A stretch of DNA of 47,950 bases from contig CANHVY010000031.1 in the NCBI GenBank assembly GCA_947464185.1, positions 1 to 47,950 of the forward strand, in the 5' to 3' direction. Made by a program: the position numbers and the translations under genes. This DNA is from Burkholderiales bacterium (GTDB lineage Bacteria; Pseudomonadota; Gammaproteobacteria; Burkholderiales; Burkholderiaceae_C). The notes beneath the pieces are model-generated. The model was not told where the DNA came from. It worked only from the letters and a program-made list of their open reading frames with translations, and made no database searches. Positions within the stretch are counted from its first letter, which is position 1; every line of letters begins with the position of its first letter. This document shows, in pieces, positions 42,149 to 47,950 of this stretch.

Positions 42149-42712
42149 TCAGGAGTCCAGTTCACCCATGAGTTGAAGGTCCACGGCGTCGCACAAGGCG
42201 TGCAGCACCACCAGCTGTGCCTCGGCCACGCGGGCCGGGCGGTCATGCGGCACGGTCAGCAAGACGTCGGTGTCGGTGAGCAGACCGCGCCACTCGCCGG
42301 CCTCGGGGCCGGTCAGGGCCACCACCGTCATGTCCAGCGCGCGGGCCGCCGCAGCAGCCTCACGCAGGCGCTGGCCATCGGCTCCGGCGTCCAGCACCAA
42401 CAGCAGGTCTCCCGGCTGCCCCAGGGCGCGCACCTGCTGCGCCAGGCTCTGCAGGCTGTCATCGCGCAGGGCCAGGGCGGCCAGCGGCGGGCGGTCTCGC
42501 TCAAAGCGCCCGGTCAAGGTGGCGGCCAGCACGGGCGCCAGGCCGGCACCCACATCGCTGCCGGCCACCAGCACCTTGCCGCCACTGGTGACGCACACCG
42601 CGAGCGCCTGGACAGCGTCCGCCACGGGCCGGGACAACCCTTGAGCCGCCTGGCTGAGCAGGTCGGCGGCCTCGAAGAATTGCTGCTGGATACGCTGCTC
42701 AAGCATGGACAT
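42149..42712 (-). CDS. diaA: SIS-domain protein, DiaA/GmhA-like
   Basis: This 187-residue protein has a single SIS phosphosugar-binding domain: GGKVLVAGSDVGAGLAPVLA, DLLLVLDAGADGQRLREA and VVALTGPEAG. DiaA promotes DnaA assembly at the origin; GmhA makes heptose phosphate. The usual SIS Ser-rich loop (GNGGS / STSG-like) is altered here to GSDVG and LDAGADG, so enzymatic activity is doubtful and the DiaA assignment rests mainly on the dolP neighbour. Two ATGs (42712 and 42706) are equally possible starts. Confidence 0.78.
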   Translation of the reverse strand: MSMLEQRIQQQFFEAADLLSQAAQGLSRPVADAVQALAVCVTSGGKVLVAGSDVGAGLAPVLAATLTGRFERDRPPLAALALRDDSLQSLAQQVRALGQPGDLLLVLDAGADGQRLREAAAAARALDMTVVALTGPEAGEWRGLLTDTDVLLTVPHDRPARVAEAQLVVLHALCDAVDLQLMGELDS

Positions 42713-42789
42713 TCATCATATGACACGGGGTTGCACCAAAAGTTCCCCGCACCTCACCCGGCACCCCACGCAGCACCCCACCCAGGACA

Positions 42790-43212
42790 TCACCCGGCAT
42801 CGAAGGCCGCCTTCAACCACTGCAGGTGAGCCCCGTCCAAGGCAACCACATCGAAGCGGCAGGGCGGCAAAGCCGCCTGGCGCATCAGCCAGTGCTGCGC
42901 GGCGTACACGATGCGCCGCTGCTTGACGCTGCCCACGCTGGCAGCTGCGCCGCCGAAGTTCTCCACGCTGCGCGCTGCGCCCGGCTCGCCTGCAGGCGCC
43001 GCCCTCGAGCGCACCTCCACGAACACGATGGTGCCGTCAGGCTCGCGCATGATCAGGTCGATCTCGCCGGCCCGCGCGCCGGGTCCGCGGGCCACCCGAT
43101 AATTGCGCTGCACCAAGCGCAAGCCGGCGTGCTGCAGGTGCTGCAGTGCCAGCGTCTCCGCCAGGTTCCCGGCCTCGCCAGGGCTGCCCACACCACCCCA
43201 CCTCTTGACCAT
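42790..43212 (-). CDS. yraN: YraN-family (UPF0102) endonuclease-like protein
   Basis: This 140-residue protein has a restriction endonuclease-like core: GNLAETLALQHLQHAGLRLV, then RAGEIDLIMREPDGTIVFVEVRSR, which gives the D-x(n)-ExK-like site with Asp in EIDLI and Glu-Val-Arg in place of EVK. Function is poorly defined. The stop is 77 bp before the diaA-like gene on the same strand. Its ATG overlaps the inferred TTG start of the divergent rsmI gene by 8 bp. A GTG start a few codons in would remove the overlap. Confidence 0.88.
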   Translation of the reverse strand: MVKRWGGVGSPGEAGNLAETLALQHLQHAGLRLVQRNYRVARGPGARAGEIDLIMREPDGTIVFVEVRSRAAPAGEPGAARSVENFGGAAASVGSVKQRRIVYAAQHWLMRQAALPPCRFDVVALDGAHLQWLKAAFDAG

Positions 43213-44161
43213 CGACGCCCCCACCCTGCTGCACGCGGCCGCCCTGGCCGCGGGTGCGCAGCAGTATCCGGCAGGCGCCTTATACGTGGTGGCCACCCCC
43301 ATCGGCAACCTGGCCGATCTGAGCCTGCGCGCGCTGCATGTGCTGGCGCTGGCCGACACCATCGCCTGCGAGGACACCCGCCACACCGGCGCCCTGCTGC
43401 GCCACCTGGGGCTGGACAAGCCGCTGCTGGCGCTGCACGAGCACAACGAGAACACCGCCGCAGGGCGCGTCATCGGCCTGCTGGCTGAAGGCCGGCGCGT
43501 GGCCTACGTCAGCGACGCCGGCACGCCGGCCGTCTCCGACCCCGGAGCGGCGCTGGTCGCAGCCGTGCGCCAGGCCGGCCTGCGCAGCGTGCCCATTCCC
43601 GGGGCCAGCAGCGCGCTGGCCGCGGTCAGCGTGGCCGGTGATGCCGCGGCCCCGGGCTTTCGCTTCGTGGGCTTTCTGCCGGCCAAGGGCGGCGAGCGCC
43701 GCGCAGCGGTGCAGGCCGTGGCGGCCTGCCTGGACCAGCAGGTGCTGTTCGAGGCACCCCACCGCATCGAAGCCCTCCTGACCGTGTTGGCCGAGCAGCT
43801 GGGCCGGCGCGCGGTGACGCTGTGCCGCGAACTCACCAAGCAGTTCGAGACCGTGGTCACGCTACCCGCTGCCGAACTGCCCGCCTGGCTGGCGGCCGAC
43901 CCGAACCGCGGCCGCGGCGAGTTCGTCCTGGTGGTGCACAGCCTGGCCCCTGTGACGCCCGCGGACGATGCCTTGCCCGACGAGACGCTGAAGGTGCTGC
44001 AGGTGCTGCTGGCCGAGCTGCCCGTGAAGCAGGCCGTGGGGCTGGCCGCCACCCTCACGGGGCAGGGGCGCAATGCGCTTTATGAAGCGGCCTTGAAGCT
44101 GCGCGACGGTCGGTCTGCGAAACCCCCACGCCTGAACGTCAGCCACCAGGGTGATGCATGA
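43205..44161 (+). CDS. rsmI: 16S rRNA 2'-O-methyltransferase RsmI
   Basis: This protein of about 318 residues methylates C1402 of 16S rRNA. It has a tetrapyrrole methylase fold: LYVVATPIGNLADLSLRAL at the N terminus, ACEDTRHTGALLRHLG, YVSDAGTPAVSDPGAALV, IPGASSALAAVSVAG and FVGFLPAKGGERR. The C-terminal extension is VKQAVGLAATLTGQGRNALYEAALKL. No ATG precedes the domain. TTG at 43205 is the best start but overlaps yraN head-to-head; the reading frame continues upstream without conserved character. Confidence 0.92.
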   Translation: MTIDAPTLLHAAALAAGAQQYPAGALYVVATPIGNLADLSLRALHVLALADTIACEDTRHTGALLRHLGLDKPLLALHEHNENTAAGRVIGLLAEGRRVAYVSDAGTPAVSDPGAALVAAVRQAGLRSVPIPGASSALAAVSVAGDAAAPGFRFVGFLPAKGGERRAAVQAVAACLDQQVLFEAPHRIEALLTVLAEQLGRRAVTLCRELTKQFETVVTLPAAELPAWLAADPNRGRGEFVLVVHSLAPVTPADDALPDETLKVLQVLLAELPVKQAVGLAATLTGQGRNALYEAALKLRDGRSAKPPRLNVSHQGDA

Positions 44162-44213
44162 TTGACTTATTGACGCATTGATTCATTCATCCGGAATCCG
44201 TTTTCTTGAAATA

Positions 44214-44263
44214 CCGTTCGGGCTGAGCCCGTCGAAGCCCTTCGACAAGCTCAGGGTGAACGG
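44214..44263. repeat. Dispersed palindromic repeat, copy C
   Basis: The left arm CCGTTCGGGCTGAGCCCGTC with GAAGCCC following faces the right arm TTCGACAAGCTCAGGGTGAA with CGG following. This is the tidiest of three copies in the window. It lies between rsmI and tldD, 32 bp before the tldD start. Confidence 0.88.
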
Positions 44264-44295
44264 TTCAAGTGGATCACCCACCGAAAGCCCCCGCC

Positions 44296-45771
44296 ATGAT
44301 CTCCCGCGAACCCACCCTCGAGCGCCTGGCCACGGCGCAGGCGTTGATGCTCGAACCCTTCGGCCTGAGCGAGGCCACGCTGCAGCAGGCGCTGGGCCTG
44401 ATCTCGCAGCACCGCATCGATGACGCCGACCTGTACTTCCAGACCACGCGCCACGAGGGCTGGAGCCTGGAAGAAGGCATCGTCAAGAGCGGCAGCTTCA
44501 GCATCGACCAGGGCGTGGGCGTGCGCGCCGTGGCGGGCGAGAAGACGGCGTTCGCTTACTCGGACGACCTGTCCGAGGCCTCGCTGCTGGACGCCGCCCG
44601 CACCGTGCGCACCATCGCCGCCGCCGGCCAGAACCGCCGCATCAAGGTGGGCAAGACGCCGAAGGTGGCGGGCAGCCGGCTGCTGTACGCCCCGGCCGAC
44701 CCCATTGCCACGCTGGACAGCACAGCCAAGGTGGCCTTGCTGGAACGGGTGGAGAAGATGGCCCGCGCCAAGGACCCGCGCATCGTGCAGGTGATGGCCG
44801 GGCTGGCGGCCGAGCACGACGTGGTGCTGGTGGCGCGTGCCGATGGCACGCGCGCGGCCGATGTGCGGCCCCTGGTACGCCTGAGCGTGACGGTGATCGC
44901 CGAGCAGACCGTGACCGGCGAAGTGCGGCGCGAGATGGGCAGCGGCGGCGGTGGCGGTCGCTTCGGCCTGGAGCACTTCACCGACGAGGTGATCCGCAGC
45001 TATGTGGACCAGGCCGTGCATGGGGCCCTGACCAACCTGGACAGCCGCCCGGCCCCCGCAGGCGAGCTGACCGTGGTGCTGGGCCCGGGCTGGCCGGGCG
45101 TGCTGCTGCACGAGGCCGTGGGCCACGGCCTGGAGGGCGACTTCAACCGCAAGGGCTCCAGCGTGTTTGCCGGGCGCATCGGCCAGCGTGTGGCCTCCAA
45201 GGGCGTCACCGTGCTGGACGACGGGACGCTCGCCGACCGGCGCGGCTCGCTCAACGTCGACGACGAGGGCTATGCCTCGCAGAAGAACGTGCTGATCGAG
45301 GACGGCATCCTCAAGGGCTACATCCAGGACCGTATGAACGCGCGCCTCATGGGCGTGCAGCCCACGGGCAACGGCCGGCGCGAAAGCTACGCCCACGTGC
45401 CCATGCCGCGCATGACCAACACCTACATGCTGGGCGGCGACAAGAGCCAGGAGGAAATCCTGGCCAGCGTCAAGCGCGGCCTGTACGCCACCAACTTCGG
45501 CGGCGGGCAGGTCGACATCACCAACGGCAAGTTCGTGTTCTCCGCCAGTGAGGCCTACTGGGTGGAGAACGGCCGCATCCTCTACCCCGTCAAGGGCGCC
45601 ACGCTGGTGGGCAACGGGCCGGAGTCGCTCAAGCGCATCAGCATGATCGGCAACGACATGGCGCTGGACACCGGCGTGGGCGTGTGCGGCAAGGAAGGCC
45701 AGAGCGTGCCCGTGGGCGTGGGCCAGCCCACGCTGCGCATCGAGCGGCTGACGGTGGGCGGCACGGCCTGA
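44296..45771 (+). CDS. tldD: Metalloprotease TldD
   Basis: This 491-residue subunit of the TldD/TldE (PmbA) zinc protease degrades small unfolded peptides and matures microcin- and CcdA-type substrates. The zinc motif is His272-Glu273-x3-His277 in HEAVGHGLEGD, in a metzincin-like HExxxH arrangement. The C-terminal YAHVPMPRMTNTYMLGG, TNGKFVFSASEAYWVENG and IGNDMALDTGVGVCGKEGQ are family signatures. The partner pmbA is not in the window. ATG at 44296 was chosen; a GTG nine codons upstream lies in the repeat-flanking sequence. Confidence 0.96.
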   Translation: MISREPTLERLATAQALMLEPFGLSEATLQQALGLISQHRIDDADLYFQTTRHEGWSLEEGIVKSGSFSIDQGVGVRAVAGEKTAFAYSDDLSEASLLDAARTVRTIAAAGQNRRIKVGKTPKVAGSRLLYAPADPIATLDSTAKVALLERVEKMARAKDPRIVQVMAGLAAEHDVVLVARADGTRAADVRPLVRLSVTVIAEQTVTGEVRREMGSGGGGGRFGLEHFTDEVIRSYVDQAVHGALTNLDSRPAPAGELTVVLGPGWPGVLLHEAVGHGLEGDFNRKGSSVFAGRIGQRVASKGVTVLDDGTLADRRGSLNVDDEGYASQKNVLIEDGILKGYIQDRMNARLMGVQPTGNGRRESYAHVPMPRMTNTYMLGGDKSQEEILASVKRGLYATNFGGGQVDITNGKFVFSASEAYWVENGRILYPVKGATLVGNGPESLKRISMIGNDMALDTGVGVCGKEGQSVPVGVGQPTLRIERLTVGGTA

Positions 45772-45777
45772 GCCCTG

Positions 45778-45811
45778 AGCCCTCAGCGTTCAGCCCTGGC
45801 GGCTGAGGGCT
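45778..45811. terminator. Inverted repeat between convergent genes
   Basis: AGCCCTCAGC (45778-45787) and GCTGAGGGCT (45802-45811) form a perfect 10-bp stem with a 14-nt loop, between the convergent tldD and serine hydrolase genes. No T-tract follows on either strand, so it is at best a weak bidirectional terminator or mRNA end-stabilising stem. Confidence 0.5.
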
Positions 45812-45824
45812 GAGAACTTGCGCC

Positions 45825-47129
45825 TCAGCGCGGGGGCACCGGCCCGCGCAGGCGCTCGAAATCGAAGCCCATCACGGCGTCCGCCGCCCGGGTGCCCACG
45901 TCCTCGTACAGCGCCACGATGCTCTCGCGCGTGCGGGGATGCACCCGGTTGGACAGCAGCACGTGGAAGGTGCGCGAGAAGGGGTCGATCCAGAGTGAGC
46001 AGCCGGTGAAGCCGGTGTGGCCGAAGCTGCCCCGCGGGTAGCCCCTGCCGCGCGCACGCGAGAACGGCGAATCGATGTCCCAGCCCAGGCTGCGTTGCTC
46101 GGGCAGGCCCCGTGGCGTGGCCACGACGGTCATCCGAGCCACCGCCTCGGGCGTCAGCACCCGCGCACCCTCCAGTTCGCCGCCTTGCAAGATCATGCGG
46201 GCAAAGCGCGCCAGGTCGGCGGCCGTGCTGAACAGCCCCGCGTGGCCCGCCACCCCGCCCATGCGGCGCGCGGTGGGGTCGTGCACCTGGCCGCGCAGCA
46301 TGGGCGTCCCGGGCGGAGGCGATGCGGCACCGATCTCGCCGTCCCACTCCGTGGGGGCGATGCGCTCACGCGGCACCCGGGCCCAGGCCTGCGGGTCGGC
46401 CAGCGGCCGAAAGCCGCTGTCGCGCATGCCCAGCGGCTGGAAGAACCAGGCGTGAGCCAGCGCGTCCAGCCCCTGGCCGGTGACGCGCTGCGCGATCTGC
46501 CCCAGCAGGATGAAGTTCACGTCGGAATAGCGAAAGAACGTGCCCGGCGGGTGCGTGGGCTTGCGCGTGGCCGCGAGCGCCTGAGCGGACTGCGGTCCAC
46601 TCCAGGCGGGCTGCAGCGGCAACCCGGCAGGTAAGCCCGAGGTGTGGGTGAGCAGCTGGCCCACCGTGATGGGCGCACCGCCACGGTCGCTCTCAAAGCG
46701 GGGCAGCAGGGCGCGCAAAGCGGTGTCGGGCTGCACCGCGCCATCCTGCATCAAGCGCGCGAACACGGCCGCGGTGACCACCCCCTTGGTGAGCGAGGCG
46801 CAGTCGTAGACGGTGGCGGCGTCCAGGGGCTCGGGCGCGGGCTCCAGGGCCTTGAGGCCGACAGCGCGCTCGTAGGCCTCACGTGCCGTGTCGGCGCCAC
46901 GGCCGGAACCCAGGCGCTCCACCCGCACCACGGCCCCTGGCAGTTGCCCCGCACGCACTGCGGCAGCCAAGGCCTGGTCGATCAGGGCCAGGCGTGCAGG
47001 GTCCAGAAGGCGGGACGGAGCGGGATTCACGTCAGCGGTGGCGCGAGCCAGCGCAGGGGGGAAGGGTCTGAAGGCCGCCACCCCTGCGCTCCACAGGCAC
47101 AGGCGCAGGCACAGGCTTCGCCGTCCCAT
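45825..47129 (-). CDS. Secreted serine hydrolase, beta-lactamase family (EstB/PBP4b-like)
   Basis: This 434-residue protein has an N-terminal signal sequence (MGRRSLCLRLCLWSAGVAAF, cleavage near ALARA). The class C-like serine hydrolase domain follows. The nucleophile motif is Ser112-x-x-Lys115 in CASLTKG, the Tyr motif is RYSDVNF, and the third box is FGHTGFTG. ITVGQLLTHTSGLPAG is the usual loop. It probably acts on peptidoglycan peptides or esters in the periplasm. ATG at 47210 would add 27 residues before the signal; the frame stays open still further upstream without support. It is divergent from the aroG leader. Confidence 0.87.
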   Translation of the reverse strand: MGRRSLCLRLCLWSAGVAAFRPFPPALARATADVNPAPSRLLDPARLALIDQALAAAVRAGQLPGAVVRVERLGSGRGADTAREAYERAVGLKALEPAPEPLDAATVYDCASLTKGVVTAAVFARLMQDGAVQPDTALRALLPRFESDRGGAPITVGQLLTHTSGLPAGLPLQPAWSGPQSAQALAATRKPTHPPGTFFRYSDVNFILLGQIAQRVTGQGLDALAHAWFFQPLGMRDSGFRPLADPQAWARVPRERIAPTEWDGEIGAASPPPGTPMLRGQVHDPTARRMGGVAGHAGLFSTAADLARFARMILQGGELEGARVLTPEAVARMTVVATPRGLPEQRSLGWDIDSPFSRARGRGYPRGSFGHTGFTGCSLWIDPFSRTFHVLLSNRVHPRTRESIVALYEDVGTRAADAVMGFDFERLRGPVPPR

Positions 47130-47329
47130 GCGCGAGGGGGGTTGGAGATCGGGCGACACATCATCAAGTGAGGAAACCGGAGGGACTGCAGGCCGCGGCA
47201 ACGGGGTCATCGGTGCGCAGGATAGCCCGCCCCGCGCCGACGGCGCCCGAGGAACGCCCCAGGAAGGCCCCGGGACGCCCCGGACAAGCACCGGACAGGC
47301 CCCAGGAAAGCCCATGCTACATTCACTGC
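47130..47329. promoter_or_regulatory. Divergent region and probable promoter of the aroG leader
   Basis: This stretch separates the serine hydrolase start from the aroG leader. TGCTACATT (TACATT at 47318-47323) is a good extended -10 box seven bases before the leader ATG, so transcription may begin at or near that ATG. The -35 region is poor. Short GC-rich repeats of the type GCCCCAGGAA recur just upstream. Confidence 0.45.
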
Positions 47330-47407
47330 ATGCGTTTGCCCGCTTCGTTTTGCTTTGCGTACTTTTGGATCTCGCACCGCCCGGCGGTTGGAGAGGCCAG
47401 CGCATAA
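47330..47407 (+). CDS. aroG leader peptide (attenuator control peptide)
   Basis: This is a 25-codon ORF from ATG to TAA. Codons 7-13 read FCFAYFW (47348-47368): three Phe, one Tyr and one Trp within seven codons, the end products of the pathway that DAHP synthase opens. The peptide has no other recognisable feature, as expected for attenuation leaders. No ribosome-binding site precedes the ATG, and the -10-like box suggests the mRNA may start at the AUG itself (leaderless). It ends 28 bases before the terminator stem. Confidence 0.85.
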   Translation: MRLPASFCFAYFWISHRPAVGEASA

Positions 47408-47463
47408 GCAGACACAGCGCGCCAGACCCAACAAAACCGCCGGAGTCCCCGGCGGTTTTTTTT
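47376..47463 (+). promoter_or_regulatory. Transcription attenuator of aroG (antiterminator and terminator)
   Basis: Segment 2 CCGGCGGTT (47381-47389) lies inside the leader ORF. Segment 3 AACCGCCGG (47435-47443) is its perfect 9-nt complement. Segment 4 CCGGCGGTT (47449-47457) repeats segment 2 exactly. Pairing 3:4 makes an intrinsic terminator with a 5-nt loop, closed by eight T residues (47456-47463). Pairing 2:3 makes the antiterminator. A ribosome stalled at the Trp codon (47366-47368) would leave segment 2 free; one at the stop codon would cover or pass it. ACCG/CGGT (47376-47379/47385-47388) could sequester segment 2. Confidence 0.88.
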
Positions 47464-47539
47464 CGCCTGTCACCCGCTGAACGCACCACCGCAACCCCGC
47501 GACTCCATCCCCAACCCCAGCCATCACCAGGAGCCCCAG

Positions 47540-47950
47540 ATGCCGAACCGCAACACCGCCACCAGCGAGGGTTGGTATGCGCACAGCGAGAAGACCAGCC
47601 AGACCGATGACCAGCGCATCAAGGACGTGACGCCCTTGCCGCCGCCGGAACACCTCATCAAGTTCTTCCCCATCGCGGGCACCGCGGTGGAGAAGCTCGT
47701 GGGCGACACGCGCCAGGCCGTGCGCCGCATCCTGCACGGCGAGGACGACCGCCTGCTCGTGATCATCGGGCCGTGCTCGATCCACGACCCGGCCGCCGCG
47801 CTCGAGTACGCGCGCCGCCTCAAGGCCGAACGCGCGAAGTACGCCGACACCCTGGAGGTGGTGATGCGCGTGTACTTCGAGAAGCCCCGCACCACCGTGG
47901 GCTGGAAGGGCCTGATCAACGACCCCTACCTGGACGAGAGCTACCGCATC
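47540..47950 (+). CDS. aroG: 3-deoxy-7-phosphoheptulonate synthase, AroG/class I type (5' part)
   Basis: The first 137 codons are present and the gene runs off the window. The enzyme condenses phosphoenolpyruvate and erythrose-4-phosphate, the first step of the shikimate pathway. VIIGPCSIHDPAAALEYARR carries the metal-binding Cys79, and MRVYFEKPRTTVGWKGLIND is the PEP-binding signature. The N-terminal residues include the feedback region of the AroF/G/H family, but which amino acid inhibits it cannot be told. AGGAG precedes the ATG at 47540. It is controlled by the attenuator just upstream. Confidence 0.97.
   Translation, partial: MPNRNTATSEGWYAHSEKTSQTDDQRIKDVTPLPPPEHLIKFFPIAGTAVEKLVGDTRQAVRRILHGEDDRLLVIIGPCSIHDPAAALEYARRLKAERAKYADTLEVVMRVYFEKPRTTVGWKGLINDPYLDESYRI

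Noticed and set aside
47313..47539. Alternative leader ORF starting at ATG 47313, preceded by AGGAAAG
   Set aside because: This frame reads through the terminator without a stop and has no clustered aromatic codons. The 47330 frame fits attenuation geometry. The ribosome-binding site would also lie upstream of the probable transcription start.
1..47950. CRISPR arrays, tRNA or rRNA genes, prophage modules
   Set aside because: No regularly spaced identical repeats, no cloverleaf with a CCA-proximal TTCGA arm, no rRNA-like sequence and no phage structural or integrase genes were found on reading both strands.

Overview
The window is high-GC DNA from a betaproteobacterium, most likely of the order Burkholderiales and close to Comamonadaceae. 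This is inferred from two Bug (TctC-type) solute receptors, a PutA controlled by a divergent Lrp-type regulator, the rsmI-yraN-diaA-dolP cluster, pilT-pilU, the kdsD-kdsC-lptC order, and frequent GTG/TTG starts with strong G/C third-position bias. I cannot name a genus. No tRNA, rRNA or CRISPR array is visible.

Layout. Positions 1-2400 are a small accessory island: the apparent end of one IS1111-like element, a very large imperfect palindrome, a complete IS110/IS1111-type insertion sequence, and a small AT-richer membrane-protein gene. Upstream of that gene lies a site closely resembling the attI1 recombination site of class 1 integrons. Positions 2761-12655 carry a serine hydrolase, an MFS exporter, the putR/putA proline catabolism pair, a threonine dehydratase, an ExoD pair and a GNAT acetyltransferase. 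Positions 12772-22299 carry a TonB-dependent receptor, two divergent Bug receptors, an acyl-CoA ligase, an HDOD protein and a GMC oxidoreductase. Positions 22504-24655 carry a glycine-rich RNA-binding protein and an sbtA-sbtB bicarbonate transporter operon. Positions 24766-30148 carry an SDR enzyme, the Kdo/LPS genes lptC-kdsC-kdsD and a divergent CPA2 antiporter. Positions 30207-37190 carry an aldo/keto reductase, apt, an MFS transporter, and a two-gene unit pairing a periplasmic binding protein with a membrane GGDEF-EAL protein. Positions 37332-45771 carry yggS, pilT, pilU, a beta-hydroxyacid dehydrogenase, dolP, diaA, yraN, rsmI and tldD. The window ends with a second serine hydrolase and the 5' part of a DAHP synthase gene (aroG type).

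The most interesting signals are regulatory or mobile. (1) Upstream of aroG is a textbook transcription attenuator: a 25-codon leader peptide with the run FCFAYFW, whose terminator stem competes with a perfect 9-nt antiterminator segment inside the leader ORF. (2) The integron-like attI site has no integrase gene beside it. (3) The IS1111 element has 12-bp subterminal inverted repeats and a structured downstream non-coding tail, where a guide (seeker/bridge) RNA is expected, and it abuts a roughly 145-bp palindrome that includes its own left repeat. (4) A second translated-leader/terminator arrangement lies before the HDOD gene. (5) SbtAB is present with no carbon-fixation genes in view.
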